A model generated the notes under the pieces. It saw only the letters and a list, made by a program, of their open reading frames with translations, searched no databases and had not been told where the DNA came from. Shown piece after piece: positions 9,159 through 18,389 of a stretch of DNA of 48,637 nt. The stretch covers positions 1-48,637 of the forward strand of contig NZ_FNOW01000021.1 in assembly GCF_900107145.1 (NCBI RefSeq), in the 5' to 3' direction. Position 1 is the stretch's first letter. Every line of letters starts with the position of its first letter. Origin of the DNA: Allochromatium warmingii (GTDB lineage: Bacteria > Pseudomonadota > Gammaproteobacteria > Chromatiales > Chromatiaceae). Both the position numbers and the translations under genes were made by a program.

Positions 9159-10313
9159 TCACAGCGCCTGTTCGTACACCTGACGCGCACACGCCAATCC
9201 GACATCTTGACGCTCGCCGAGCGCGGTCATCCCATGCCGTTCCAGATGCGCGACCAGCGGGGCGATGGCCTCGGGGCCAATGCCGTAACTTGACAGGCGC
9301 GTCGGCACCTGTAGCGACTCAAAAAATGCCCGCGTGTGGGCAATGGCCGCATCAATCCGCGCTTCGGCGTCACCGTCTGTCAGTCCCCAAACCCGTTCCG
9401 CGTATTGCAGCAGCTTGTCGCGCTTGGCGAGCCGCCGCACTTGCAGCATCGCCGGGAGCACGATGGCGAGCGTTTGCGCATGATCCAATCCGTGTAGCGC
9501 GGTGATCTCATGGCCGAGCATGTGCGTTGACCAGTCTTGCGGCACGCCCGCGCCGATTAAGCCATTGAGCGCCAGCGTCGCCGTCCACATCAGATTCGCC
9601 CGTACCGCGTAGTTTTCGGGTTCGGCCAGCGCCCGCGGCCCGTCCTCGATGAGCGTCAGCAATAAGCCTTCGGCAAAGCGATCTTGCACTTTCGCGTCCA
9701 CTGGATAAGTCAGATATTGCTCGGCGATATGCACAAAGGCATCCACAATCCCGTTAGCCACCTGACGCGGCGGCAGGGTGTAGCTTTTGGTGGGATCGAG
9801 CGCCGAAAAACGCGGAAACACCAGCGGACTGACGAAAAACAGCTTGTCCTGCGTTGCGTGACGGGTGATGACCGCGCCGGCGTTCATCTCCGAAGCGGTT
9901 GCCGGTAGCGTCAGCACCGATCCCAACGGCAGCGCGGCTGTGACGGGCGCATGGCGGGCGAGAATATCCCAGGGTTCACCGACAAAGGGCACAGCAGCGG
10001 CGATGAATTTGGTGCCGTCGATGACCGAGCCGCCGCCGACTGCTAATAAAAAGTCGATGCGCTCATCACGGGCGAGGGTGACAGCCCGCATCAACGTCTC
10101 ATAGGTTGGATTCGGCTCAATGCCGCCGAACTCAAACAGCGTTAAACCAGCCAGCGCCTGACGCACTTCAGCCAGCGTGCCGGTGTTGACCACGCTCCCG
10201 CCGCCGTAGGTGATGAGCACCCGCGCTCCAGCGGGAATCTCGGGGGCGATATTGGCGATACAGCCCTGACCAAAGAGGATGCGCGTTGGGTTATGAAAGG
10301 TAAAATTTTGCAT
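9159..10313 (-). CDS. yqhD: YqhD-type NADPH-dependent aldehyde reductase (iron-type ADH fold)
   Basis: The 384-residue protein aligns along its length with E. coli YqhD from memory: the start FTFHNPTRILFG, the nucleotide-binding GGGSVIDGTKFIAAA and the metal-binding half NGIVDAFVH with HMLGHEITALHGLDHAQ. Predicted metal ligands are Asp191, His195, His264 and His278. YqhD reduces reactive aldehydes with NADPH, protecting cells from lipid peroxidation products. I chose ATG 10313 to match the family N-terminus; the frame is open up to 10373, overlapping the ppx stop. It follows ppx on the same strand with a 52-nt gap. Confidence 0.93.
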   Translation of the reverse strand: MQNFTFHNPTRILFGQGCIANIAPEIPAGARVLITYGGGSVVNTGTLAEVRQALAGLTLFEFGGIEPNPTYETLMRAVTLARDERIDFLLAVGGGSVIDGTKFIAAAVPFVGEPWDILARHAPVTAALPLGSVLTLPATASEMNAGAVITRHATQDKLFFVSPLVFPRFSALDPTKSYTLPPRQVANGIVDAFVHIAEQYLTYPVDAKVQDRFAEGLLLTLIEDGPRALAEPENYAVRANLMWTATLALNGLIGAGVPQDWSTHMLGHEITALHGLDHAQTLAIVLPAMLQVRRLAKRDKLLQYAERVWGLTDGDAEARIDAAIAHTRAFFESLQVPTRLSSYGIGPEAIAPLVAHLERHGMTALGERQDVGLACARQVYEQAL

Positions 10314-10365
10314 GGATGAAAACCTGAATCCGAATCTAGTGTGAAATCTTAAGCCTGCGGTGGCC

Positions 10366-11886
10366 TCAACCAAATTGCAACACCAGTCCAGCGGCAGCCA
10401 AGCGTTCGGCTTCTTGCTCTAGCTCCAACTGGGTCAGCGGATGACTTGGGAGCCACGTATCTGGAAAGCTCAAAATAAGCTGCTCGCCGGCGACCTGTAG
10501 AGTCGGATTTGGTTTGCTATCAACCGAACGTCCACGATGTAACAGCACCGCCAGCCGGAGCATGACGCACAGCCGTTGCGCGGCATGTTGCACGGTTTGC
10601 GGTAGGGTAGCGAACTCCGATACCGGAAATTTGCGCCGATGCCCAAGCACCAGCGCCGCCAGCACCGCTTGTTCTTGGCGGGTAAATCCGGGCAAATCCG
10701 CATGACGCAGTAAATACGCGCCATGCTTTTGATACTGACTGTGCGCGACCATGACGCCGATTTCATGCAGCCGCGCCGCCCAACCGAGCATCAGCGGTGC
10801 ATCCAGATCATCGAGCGACCAGGCTTCGCGCACCTGGCGATAGAGATGCAGCGCGGTTGCCGCAACCCGTCGCCCATGTTCTTGATCGATCTGGAATTGC
10901 CGACACAGCGTGACGACTGTACGTTCACGCACATCGCCCTGTTGATGACGGCCCATCATCTCGTAGAGCACGCCTTCACGAAGCGCGTAATCTGAGACCT
11001 GCATGTGGGCGATACCAAGCGAATCGAACACCGAACGCAGTACCGCCACCCCACCGGCGAACACCGGTCGGCGTTCGTCACTCAGCCCCTTCAGATTCAG
11101 CGCCGAGACTTTCCCCGCCGCGATCAACACCTCGCGCAACTGCGCCAGCGATGCAGCAGAAATGCCATCTTCGCACCAGCCCTCGGCCTGAATGACCGCC
11201 GCAATCGCACGGATGGTGCCCGAACTGCCGACCGCCCGTTCCCAGCGTGCCCGCCGAAACAGCTCGCGCACCGGTCGCACTTCGAGCGCACCGGACAATT
11301 CGGCCCGCTGCATCGCTTTTGCGGTGATGCGCCCATCGGCAAAATGCCGACACGTCATGCTCACACAACCCATGTGCAAGCTCTCGCGCAGACGCGGCAC
11401 AAATGCCCGTCCAACGATCATTTCGGTACTGCCGCCGCCGATGTCCACCACCAACCGCCGTTCACTGCCAGCCGCCAGCCCATAGGCCACGCCGAGATAA
11501 ATCAGCCGCGCTTCCTCGCGTCCGGTAATCACGTCGATGCTGTGCCCGAGCGCCAATTCAGCGCGGGGCAAAAAATCGGCACGCGGATCGAGCTGGCGCA
11601 AGGTATTCGTCCCCACAGCGCGGACATCTTCGGGCGCAAAGCCGCGTAGCCGCTGCCCGAAGCGTTCCAGACAGGCCAGCGCCCGATCAGCGACGTCGGG
11701 CGCGATCTGGTGCGCGTCGGTCAGACCTTCGCCCAAGCGCACCATTTCCTTGAGACGATCCGTGATCTGGACATGACCATCAGCGATGCGGGCAACGACC
11801 ATGTGAAAACTATTGGAACCCAGATCGATGGCTGCGACGGTGCGAGTTTTTTGTGCGGCGGCAGCCTGTATAACGGCTTCAGGCAT
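10366..11886 (-). CDS. ppx: exopolyphosphatase (Ppx/GppA family)
   Basis: This 506-residue protein has the ASKHA-type phosphate-binding motif AAIDLGSNSFHMVVARI near the N-terminus, the second motif VVDIGGGSTEMIVG and a C-terminal HD-like helical domain. The two-domain architecture and length fit Ppx (513 in E. coli) and GppA (494). Ppx removes terminal phosphates from polyphosphate, while GppA hydrolyses pppGpp. I favour Ppx by length, but the two cannot be separated firmly by eye. ATG 11886 was chosen over 11922 because it gives a normal N-terminus. No ppk gene is in the window. Confidence 0.92.
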   Translation of the reverse strand: MPEAVIQAAAAQKTRTVAAIDLGSNSFHMVVARIADGHVQITDRLKEMVRLGEGLTDAHQIAPDVADRALACLERFGQRLRGFAPEDVRAVGTNTLRQLDPRADFLPRAELALGHSIDVITGREEARLIYLGVAYGLAAGSERRLVVDIGGGSTEMIVGRAFVPRLRESLHMGCVSMTCRHFADGRITAKAMQRAELSGALEVRPVRELFRRARWERAVGSSGTIRAIAAVIQAEGWCEDGISAASLAQLREVLIAAGKVSALNLKGLSDERRPVFAGGVAVLRSVFDSLGIAHMQVSDYALREGVLYEMMGRHQQGDVRERTVVTLCRQFQIDQEHGRRVAATALHLYRQVREAWSLDDLDAPLMLGWAARLHEIGVMVAHSQYQKHGAYLLRHADLPGFTRQEQAVLAALVLGHRRKFPVSEFATLPQTVQHAAQRLCVMLRLAVLLHRGRSVDSKPNPTLQVAGEQLILSFPDTWLPSHPLTQLELEQEAERLAAAGLVLQFG

Positions 11887-12029
11887 GAGCGAAATCCAGC
11901 GGGAAAACAAGACGCGCATCATAACAAAGGTTGGTTACAGCGATGATTCGATGCAGTTTTGGGTGCATGATTGGGCAGAATGCGCTGCTAAACTGGTTAC
12001 CATCATCCGCTCACCTAGCCGTCATCATC

Positions 12030-12971
12030 ATGTCCGCATCCGCATCGACGCCCCTCAGCTTCACCATTTTTGGCACCGGCGCACTCGGTGGTTTTTATGG
12101 TTCCCGCCTGCTGAAAAGCGGCGCGACCGTGCGTTTTATTGCGCATCGCGATGTTGACTGGATCCGTGAACACGGATTGCGCGTTGATTCACCGCTCGGC
12201 GATCAACTGCATCATCCGGTTGAGGTCTATGCCGCGTCCGATCCGATTCCACGCAGTGATGTCGTCTGCATTGCGCTCAAAACCACCCAGAACGCACACT
12301 TACCGGCGTTGCTCGCGCCACTCGTGGACACCGGGACGGTGATTCTGAATTGGCAAAATGGCCTGACATTAGAGCAGGAATTAGCTGAACACTTTCCGCA
12401 AGCGGTCGTGATTGCTGGATTGTGTTTTCTCTGCTCAAACAAGATCGGGCCGGGACATATCGCGCATCTGGATTATGGCCGGATCAGTCTGGCGGCACAG
12501 GATGCGCAGGGCGTTGCTTGGTTGCCGCGACTGCAAGCAGCGTTCGCCGCTGCGCAGATCGAGACCGATGTTCAGCCGTCGCTGTTGGCGGCACGCTGGC
12601 GCAAATTGGCGTGGAATATTCCCTTTAACGGTCTGTCGGTGTTGCTCAATCAAAATACCGATATGCTGATGGCCGATCCCGAAGCGCGGGCGCTGGCCGA
12701 GCAACTAATGCACGAAGTGGCGGCGGGCGCAGCGGCCTGTGGCGTGCCCTTTGAGGCCGATTTCATCCCCAAGCTGTTAGCAACGACTGAACGCATGGCC
12801 CCCTATGCGCCCAGTATGCGGCTGGATTTTTTGGCCAAGCGCGAACTGGAGATCGACTATCTCTATCGGCGTCCGTTACGCGAAGCGACGCGACAGGGGG
12901 TATCAATGCCAACTGTGGCGCTGCTGGCCAGTCAGTTGCGCAGTTTGGATCGGGCGAATCGCTGTGTTTAA
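12030..12971 (+). CDS. panE: 2-dehydropantoate 2-reductase family protein (PanE-like)
   Basis: The product (313 residues from ATG 12030) begins with a Rossmann motif FGTGALGGFYGSRL and continues with the ApbA/PanE N-terminal and C-terminal domains (KLAWNIPFNGLSVLLN region). PanE reduces ketopantoate to pantoate with NADPH in pantothenate/CoA synthesis. The family also includes paralogues of other function, so the substrate is provisional. The open frame extends back to 11931, but the earlier residues have no family character. It is divergent from ppx. Confidence 0.88.
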   Translation: MSASASTPLSFTIFGTGALGGFYGSRLLKSGATVRFIAHRDVDWIREHGLRVDSPLGDQLHHPVEVYAASDPIPRSDVVCIALKTTQNAHLPALLAPLVDTGTVILNWQNGLTLEQELAEHFPQAVVIAGLCFLCSNKIGPGHIAHLDYGRISLAAQDAQGVAWLPRLQAAFAAAQIETDVQPSLLAARWRKLAWNIPFNGLSVLLNQNTDMLMADPEARALAEQLMHEVAAGAAACGVPFEADFIPKLLATTERMAPYAPSMRLDFLAKRELEIDYLYRRPLREATRQGVSMPTVALLASQLRSLDRANRCV

Positions 12972-13167
12972 TTGACCTGCGTCATATCGGTGCGTTGCCG
13001 TGGCGCGTTGAGCCGGTCTAACGGATCATCCATACCATACCCGCGATAGCGCCGCCCGCCGACCGGCGCACCCTACCGCATCAGCGTCATCACCGTTTCG
13101 CCTTGCGTGTTTATCCCGTTAGTCTCCGTTTGGATTTTGCCCCCAAAGCGCCCATACTCAGCGTGCT

Positions 13168-13548
13168 ATGACCAGCGCAGCGGCAACCCGTGATCGCTAT
13201 ACACGCCCAATTTTCAACGCCGAACCGACACGCAAACGAGCACGCGCCATGAAGCAAAAAGTGTATGAGGGCATACAGAACCAAGCACAGCCCATGACCC
13301 CAACCGCCAACATCATCCGCGATGCGTGGGTATTCGGGATCCTCCCCGAAACAGAAACCTGCGAAGGCTGGACGATTCAGGGCATCGACGCCCTTTATGA
13401 CAAAGTAACCGCCGCTTGGGAACCCTACGGCCATCTGGTCTCCCGCCTGCCGCCCGACCTGCGCGAACGCCATGCCCGCATTTACACCGCTGCCGTCACC
13501 CACGCCCGCGCCAACGGCTGGAATCCTGAACTCGACGATACCGACTGA
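13168..13548 (+). CDS. hypothetical protein, 126 aa
   Basis: This is an unrecognised 126-residue protein. It has no signal peptide or membrane helix. Its middle contains WVFGILPETETCEGWTIQGI and its C-terminus is helical and acidic. The start is uncertain: codon 1 (13168) and codon 28 (ATG 13249) both lack a clear ribosome-binding site. It is followed 78 nt later, on the same strand, by another unknown gene. The bias toward G/C at third positions supports real coding. Confidence 0.6.
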   Translation: MTSAAATRDRYTRPIFNAEPTRKRARAMKQKVYEGIQNQAQPMTPTANIIRDAWVFGILPETETCEGWTIQGIDALYDKVTAAWEPYGHLVSRLPPDLRERHARIYTAAVTHARANGWNPELDDTD

Positions 13549-13626
13549 TTCAATTCAGCGCGTCGTCTTTTTCCGATTTCCGACACCATTCGCTCCGCCC
13601 ATCGGAGCGCCCGAGGTCGCGCAGCC

Positions 13627-14085
13627 ATGTCCAGCTATGTCGTGCGGGAAACCTTTTTTCGTCCCACCACCGAACACGCCCGCGAACAGCGCACGTTGCC
13701 GGCCGCGCTGTACAACACGATTCGTCAGTTGCTGCACCATGCCGACGGCGCAAGTGTTTTTGTGCCGATTCGTTCGATGCAATATCTCGCCGTGATCGAC
13801 GCTGAAGAGATCATTTTCGTCGATGCACTCGGCGGTTATGCCTATCACGACGGCGAGGGTGGCCGGTTAATTCGGCTGGCGTGGCGACCGTTTATCGGAC
13901 GCGATTCGCTCTGCGACCCCGTTTCTTGCGAGATGGTCTACTATTTCTCAGGTCTGCAAGCCGTACAGGCGCGTTTGCTGTCTGAAATCGGCCCGGTTCT
14001 CAATCACGTCAAACACCAACAGGCAACGCAACAATCGCCTGCCAGCACCGTGCGAATCTTGCCTTTCAAACCGCGTTCGATTTAA
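13627..14085 (+). CDS. hypothetical protein, 152 aa
   Basis: The product is a soluble 152-residue protein of unknown family, with a beta-rich middle (VFVPIRSMQYLAVIDAEE, IIFVDALGGYAYHDG) and a C-terminal helix. The reading frame has strong third-position G/C bias. It lies between the other unknown gene and a bacteriohemerythrin gene, 71 nt upstream of the latter, and all three could share a transcript. Confidence 0.7.
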   Translation: MSSYVVRETFFRPTTEHAREQRTLPAALYNTIRQLLHHADGASVFVPIRSMQYLAVIDAEEIIFVDALGGYAYHDGEGGRLIRLAWRPFIGRDSLCDPVSCEMVYYFSGLQAVQARLLSEIGPVLNHVKHQQATQQSPASTVRILPFKPRSI

Positions 14086-14156
14086 TACCACGCGGTCTTG
14101 CGAATCGAAATAACGACCCAAGCGAACCAGCTAGAGTTCGTATAACCGGAGGATTT

Positions 14157-14651
14157 ATGACGAAATTACTCACTTGGCATGACGAATGGTCATTAGACAT
14201 TGAAACGCTTGATCAGGATCACCGCGACCTGATTGAGCAGCTCGGCAGTATTTGCCTGCGTTTTTGCCCCGAAGCATCATCTGGACGTGCGGGCGATGCT
14301 AATGCATTGCTCGATGCACTGACGCAATTAGGCGAATCAATGCGCGAACATTTTCAGCGCGAAGAAGCATTTATGCGGTCATTTGATTATGCCAACATTG
14401 GCGAACATCAAAGCGAACACGCCGTGCTAATGGCTGAATTTACAACACTTGTGCGTGAATGGCGTGAAGACGGGCTAACAATTTTTGATGAAGCCAGTCA
14501 GGGGATTATTCGTGATTGGCTATTGGCGCATATTTTAGGTGCAGATCGGCATTTTGCTGAAACCTATTTCACGCTATTCAGTCGTGATGTGCCGAAACGT
14601 TTAGAAATGATGCGCTGGTATCAAGCGAGCTATCGCACGCAGCGGCGCTAA
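14157..14651 (+). CDS. bacteriohemerythrin
   Basis: The 164-residue protein is a single hemerythrin domain with the expected di-iron ligands in order: WHDEWSLDIETLDQDHRDLI (first His), MREHFQREEAFM (HFxxEE), EHQSEH (HxxxH) and HILGADRHFAE (HxxxxD). Such proteins bind O2 reversibly and serve oxygen storage, delivery or sensing in microaerobic bacteria. A strong GGAGG lies just upstream of the ATG (about 14145-14150). Confidence 0.95.
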   Translation: MTKLLTWHDEWSLDIETLDQDHRDLIEQLGSICLRFCPEASSGRAGDANALLDALTQLGESMREHFQREEAFMRSFDYANIGEHQSEHAVLMAEFTTLVREWREDGLTIFDEASQGIIRDWLLAHILGADRHFAETYFTLFSRDVPKRLEMMRWYQASYRTQRR

Positions 14652-14680
14652 TTATTGCTGCGCGGCGCGTGTTTGACTGT

Positions 14681-15172
14681 TTAAGTCATTGACGAACGCC
14701 CGCGCCGCGCCCGAAAAAATGCTCTGAGCACATCCCCGCATACCTCAGCGAGCAGACCGCCGCGCACCTCTGTGCGGTGGTTAAAGCGCCCATCCGATGG
14801 CAACAAATCAAAGACACTGCCACAGGCACCGGCTTTCGGATCTGGTGCGCCATAGATCACCTGCGCGACTCGTGCCTGCACGATAGCTCCGGCGCACATC
14901 ACGCAGGGTTCGAGCGTGACATAGAGTATCGAGCCGGGCAGACGATAATTACCGACACGCTGCCCGGCGGCGCGTAGTGCTTGAATCTCGGCATGGGCGC
15001 TCGGATCGTGTTCGGCGATGGGTCGATTCCAGCCCTCGCCAAGCACCGTATCATCCCGCACCAACACGGCGCCGACTGGAACTTCGCCCGCCTCAGCCGC
15101 TCGCTGCGCCAGCGCTAGGGCGTAGTGCATCCAATGGGCATCTGGGGTTGTGAATACGGCGGTCATATACAT
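14681..15172 (-). CDS. tadA: tRNA-specific adenosine deaminase
   Basis: This 163-residue cytidine-deaminase-fold enzyme has the zinc/catalytic pair His60-Ala-Glu62 and the PCVMC motif (Cys90, Cys93). TadA converts A34 to inosine in tRNA-Arg(ACG) and is essential in most bacteria. A second ATG at codon 3 is possible. It is convergent with the hemerythrin gene (29 nt gap) and lies just after the permease gene on the same strand. Confidence 0.96.
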   Translation of the reverse strand: MYMTAVFTTPDAHWMHYALALAQRAAEAGEVPVGAVLVRDDTVLGEGWNRPIAEHDPSAHAEIQALRAAGQRVGNYRLPGSILYVTLEPCVMCAGAIVQARVAQVIYGAPDPKAGACGSVFDLLPSDGRFNHRTEVRGGLLAEVCGDVLRAFFRARRGRSSMT

Positions 15173-15200
15173 TCAATAGAAAAACGGCAGAGCAATCGCG

Positions 15201-16592
15201 CTACTTCTCCACTGCATTCAAAGCACTATGCTGCCGCGAATACGCAAAATAAATCACAAAGCCCAACGCCAACCACAACCCAAATCGCAGCCAAGTTACA
15301 AGCGGCAAATTCAACATCAAATACAGACACGCCAGTGCCCCAAGCAACGGAATCAGTGGCGACCAAGGCGTTTTGAACGGGCGGGGTAAATCAGGATGTT
15401 TTGCACGTAAAATAATAACCCCAACACAGACTAGAAAAAAGGCCGCAAGCGTGCCGATATTGACTAATTCGGCGACCTCACCAATTGGTGTTAGACCGGC
15501 AACTGCTGCCATCAATAGCCCACTGGCGGCAATAATCCGAATTGGCGTACCGGTGCGCGAATTAACCCGCGCAAACACTGGCGGCAATAAGCCATCGCGT
15601 GACATGGCCAAAAATACCCGCGTCAAACCGTAATACAGCACCAGCATCACGGTCGTTAATCCAGCAATCGCACCTGCTGCTACCAGCCCCGCCGCCCAGG
15701 GATAACCCAGCCGCAGCATAACATCCGCTACAGGTGAACCAACATTCAGACTCGGATAAGCAACAACGGCTGTGAGTAATCCGGCAACTAAAATATAAAT
15801 AACCGTACAGACTGCTAACGAAACTAAAATCCCAATCGGTAAATCACGTTGCGGATGACGCGCCTCTTCAGCCGCTGTCGAGACGGCATCAAATCCAACA
15901 TAAGCAAAAAAGATCAGTGCCGCACCACCCATGACGCCACTCCAGCCAAACGGCATGAAAGGACTCCAATTTGCTGGTTGAACATGCGAGGCTGCGACGA
16001 CAATAAAAATCGTAATCGCAATCAGCTTTACAACCACCATAATCGCATTAAAGCGTGCGCTTTCACGTACCCCAAGGCTTAATAATCCAGCCAATAGCAA
16101 AACAATCAGTGCCGCTGGTAAATTAATGATGCCGCCTTCGAGTGGCCCGTGCGTTAATGGCGTTGGTAATGATAGCCCGATTGCGGTTAGGGCATTATTG
16201 ACATACCCTGACCAGCCAATCGCAACCGCTGAGGTTGCAACACCATATTCGAGAATTAAATCCCAGCCGATAATCCAAGCAACAATTTCGCCTAATCCGG
16301 CATAGCTGTAGCCATAGGCGCTCCCACATCCGCCCACTGATGCAGCTAATTCCGCATACGCCAATGCACTAAAAGCACAGGCTGTACCTGCAATTAAATA
16401 CGATAGAATAATTGCTGGCCCGGCTTGGGTTGCGGCGGCGACTCCGGTTAATACGAAGATTCCAGCGCCGATAATTGCCCCAATTCCAAGTAATGTGAGG
16501 TCTAACGGGCCGAGCATCCGGCGTAGTTCACTGGTTGGGGCGGCATGGCCAGCGTTGATGACTTTGGTTCGCAATAGTGTGGAAAAATTCAA
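15201..16592 (-). CDS. APC-family amino-acid permease (YfnA/cationic type)
   Basis: The 463-residue protein has about 12 hydrophobic helices and the APC signature GIGAIIGAGIFVLTG at residues 36-50, with FFAYVGFDAVSTAAEEARHPQRDLPIGI in the middle (pieces of the conserved helix 6 to loop region). It resembles the cationic amino-acid transporter/YfnA group, which imports amino acids across the inner membrane. Substrate specificity is not readable. tadA lies 28 nt downstream on the same strand. Confidence 0.93.
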   Translation of the reverse strand: MNFSTLLRTKVINAGHAAPTSELRRMLGPLDLTLLGIGAIIGAGIFVLTGVAAATQAGPAIILSYLIAGTACAFSALAYAELAASVGGCGSAYGYSYAGLGEIVAWIIGWDLILEYGVATSAVAIGWSGYVNNALTAIGLSLPTPLTHGPLEGGIINLPAALIVLLLAGLLSLGVRESARFNAIMVVVKLIAITIFIVVAASHVQPANWSPFMPFGWSGVMGGAALIFFAYVGFDAVSTAAEEARHPQRDLPIGILVSLAVCTVIYILVAGLLTAVVAYPSLNVGSPVADVMLRLGYPWAAGLVAAGAIAGLTTVMLVLYYGLTRVFLAMSRDGLLPPVFARVNSRTGTPIRIIAASGLLMAAVAGLTPIGEVAELVNIGTLAAFFLVCVGVIILRAKHPDLPRPFKTPWSPLIPLLGALACLYLMLNLPLVTWLRFGLWLALGFVIYFAYSRQHSALNAVEK

Positions 16593-16690
16593 GGAACCGG
16601 CTCCGTTATGGTGTATTCAATCACGCTGACCAGTCTAAAATGCTTTCGGCAAAAAATCGATAACAGTTGCTGTTTAAGCACAGAAAGTGT

Positions 16691-17083
16691 CTAGCGACGC
16701 GGCCCCATCTGGCAAACACCCTCGCGGCAACGCTGACGCCAGCGCCGCCGCGCAAACCAGACATAGCCGTGTTCGAGCAGGCCAACAAGTCGTAATTGCT
16801 GCACCAATCGCGCCAAGCGCCACCAGCCCGGCAAGGCTAACCACAGTCTTACAAAGGCCGCTGCTCCTGTCAAAACGTGTTCGTCATCGAGCACATGAAA
16901 CCGCTGCATCACTTGCTCAATAGTCAGATTAAACGGAAGCGTCGGTCTTGGATCGGCGGCAATATCGATCCATTGAATTGGCTGGCGTGGATGTAGGCGT
17001 TGATAATGCGCGATTTCAGGGCGGCAGAGTGGACAGCCACCATCATACAGGACACGCAATAGAGTAGGGGTTGCGGTATTCAT
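16691..17083 (-). CDS. DCC-family thiol-disulfide oxidoreductase-like protein (DUF393)
   Basis: The 130-residue product opens with a beta strand and the motif YDGGCPLC (Cys17, Cys20), the DxxCxxC hallmark of the DCC/DUF393 family, thought to have a thioredoxin-like fold. Its biological role is unknown. I chose ATG 17083; the frame remains open to 17206, but that part overlaps the hsp20 terminator and lacks family features. It is downstream of that terminator and so probably has its own promoter. Confidence 0.85.
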   Translation of the reverse strand: MNTATPTLLRVLYDGGCPLCRPEIAHYQRLHPRQPIQWIDIAADPRPTLPFNLTIEQVMQRFHVLDDEHVLTGAAAFVRLWLALPGWWRLARLVQQLRLVGLLEHGYVWFARRRWRQRCREGVCQMGPRR

Positions 17084-17165
17084 AGTGAGGTGAGTGCAGC
17101 ATTCGGCGAGTTGAATCCCGATAAATCGGGCAGGATCGCAACGAATACAAGACTGCTGCACACAC

Positions 17166-17194
17166 AAAAAAGGCCGAGGAGCAAGGCCTCGGCC
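17166..17194 (-). terminator. Rho-independent terminator of hsp20
   Basis: GGCCGAGG (17172-17179) and CCTCGGCC (17187-17194) form an 8-bp GC-rich stem. On the minus strand it is followed by six Ts (17166-17171). It lies 70 nt after the hsp20 stop. Confidence 0.9.
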
Positions 17195-17264
17195 GATTTG
17201 ACGCAAGAACGCATGATGCGCTGAATGCGCTCACTCGCTTAACGCATCATGCGCCAACCGCATA

Positions 17265-17729
17265 TTAGGCTGCTGCTTTAACTGCCGCATGTTCAATTGC
17301 TGGTGCAGCAGCGGCAGCGCGAATTTCAATGCGCCGTGGTTTCATTGCTTCGGGCACTTCGCGCACCAAATCAATATGCAGCAAGCCATTTTCTAAATGC
17401 GCTTCTTCGACCTTCACATAATCGGCTAATTGGAAGCGACGCTCAAAAGCGCGATTCGCAATTCCGCGATAGAGGAAATTCCCCTCACTCTCAGCGACTT
17501 GACGCTGGCCGGTCACAGTGAGCAGATTTTCTTTCGCTTCAATGCTCAAGTCCGCTTCGGTAAAACCAGCTACGGCGAGCGTGATGCGATAACGATTGTC
17601 GTCGATTAATTCGACATTATAGGGCGGATAACCACCCGACTCAGTGCGATAGGCTGTTTCCAGCGCATTAGCCAGACGATCAAAGCCAATCATTGAACGG
17701 AATAGCGGTGAGAAGTCAAGCGTAGACAT
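17265..17729 (-). CDS. small heat-shock protein Hsp20 (IbpA-like)
   Basis: This 154-residue holdase chaperone has an alpha-crystallin domain: YRITLAVAGFTEADLSIEAKEN-like strands in the middle, RGIANRAFERRFQL, and an IEI motif near the C-terminus. It binds unfolding proteins during heat stress. ATG 17729 is set by a strong GGAGG about 7 nt upstream; the frame is open to 17912, but that part contains the promoter. Transcription is predicted from a sigma-70 promoter overlapped by a CIRCE operator, and it ends at the hairpin at 17166-17194. Confidence 0.95.
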   Translation of the reverse strand: MSTLDFSPLFRSMIGFDRLANALETAYRTESGGYPPYNVELIDDNRYRITLAVAGFTEADLSIEAKENLLTVTGQRQVAESEGNFLYRGIANRAFERRFQLADYVKVEEAHLENGLLHIDLVREVPEAMKPRRIEIRAAAAAPAIEHAAVKAAA

Positions 17730-17826
17730 GACATATCCTCCAGATTGAGCAATATGAATTAACCTATGGCGTTCGTATGAACCACCAGTCGAGCAATCCC
17801 CAGATGGGCAATTGCTGACATGAAAA

Positions 17827-17855
17827 AATATAGGACATGCTTGGCACTCTGTCAA
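17827..17855 (-). promoter_or_regulatory. sigma-70 promoter of hsp20
   Basis: On the minus strand a perfect TTGACA (17850-17855) and TATATT (17827-17832) are separated by exactly 17 nt. The -35 box lies in the spacer of the CIRCE inverted repeat, so a bound repressor would block RNA polymerase. Confidence 0.85.
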
Positions 17856-17867
17856 GGGGAGTGCTAA
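17841..17867. promoter_or_regulatory. CIRCE operator (HrcA-binding site)
   Basis: The sequence is TTGGCACTC, 9 nt, GAGTGCTAA. This differs from the published CIRCE consensus (TTAGCACTC-N9-GAGTGCTAA) at one position. It implies HrcA-type repression and heat induction of hsp20. hrcA itself is not in the window. Confidence 0.92.
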
Positions 17868-17996
17868 CAACACGCGACGTAAGAGAAATAGCGCACCACG
17901 TCTGGCCGACAAGCGCCTATACTAAAAGTGTCCGACGTGGCGGCGGGTCGCTGGCCAGCCACGATTCCAAATTATTCACATAACGGAGAAGTCGAG

Positions 17997-18230
17997 ATGA
18001 ACGCTTCATTAGCTGATGTGCTGGTTCATATCGATCAAAATTTATCCGCCGAGCAACGCGCTCAAGTCGAGGCGTCACTGCGCCAAATCGAGGGCGTGGT
18101 GAGCGTCGCCAATCATGACGAGCGCCCACATTTGACGCTGATTGCTTATCGGCCCGATCTCACCACCAGCGCCGCGCTGTTGGCCTGTGTCAAGGCGGCT
18201 GGCGTTTCGGCGGAACTCGTCGGCCTCTAA
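17997..18230 (+). CDS. small HMA-like ferredoxin-fold protein
   Basis: This 77-residue protein has the pattern of a heavy-metal-associated type beta-alpha-beta-beta-alpha-beta fold (VLVHIDQNLS, EGVVSVANHD, HLTLIAYRPD, VSAELVGL) but no CxxC, so it is unlikely to bind copper like a canonical HMA domain. ATG 17997 is preceded by a GGAGAA-type ribosome-binding site; the upstream in-frame codons from 17928 are probably untranslated. It is divergent from hsp20 and a TATACT at 17918-17923 could be its -10 box. Confidence 0.75.
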   Translation: MNASLADVLVHIDQNLSAEQRAQVEASLRQIEGVVSVANHDERPHLTLIAYRPDLTTSAALLACVKAAGVSAELVGL

Positions 18231-18389
18231 TTTATTGCAACACGTCACGGCCTGTCGCCGCGTTAGCTGCCAGCGACGCGGCTGATCGGTCATCAAAACG
18301 TCATAGCGCATCATTAGAGTAGCTGGTGCGCTACAATTCCCCGCCACGCCCGCCTACATCCCCATCCGGCTTCTATCCATTGTTAAATT

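Noticed and set aside
10500-11650. Long open frames opposite ppx (for example 11005-11649, plus)
   Set aside because: They are antisense to a well-supported gene, have no ribosome-binding site or family character, and arise from its GC-rich codon pattern.
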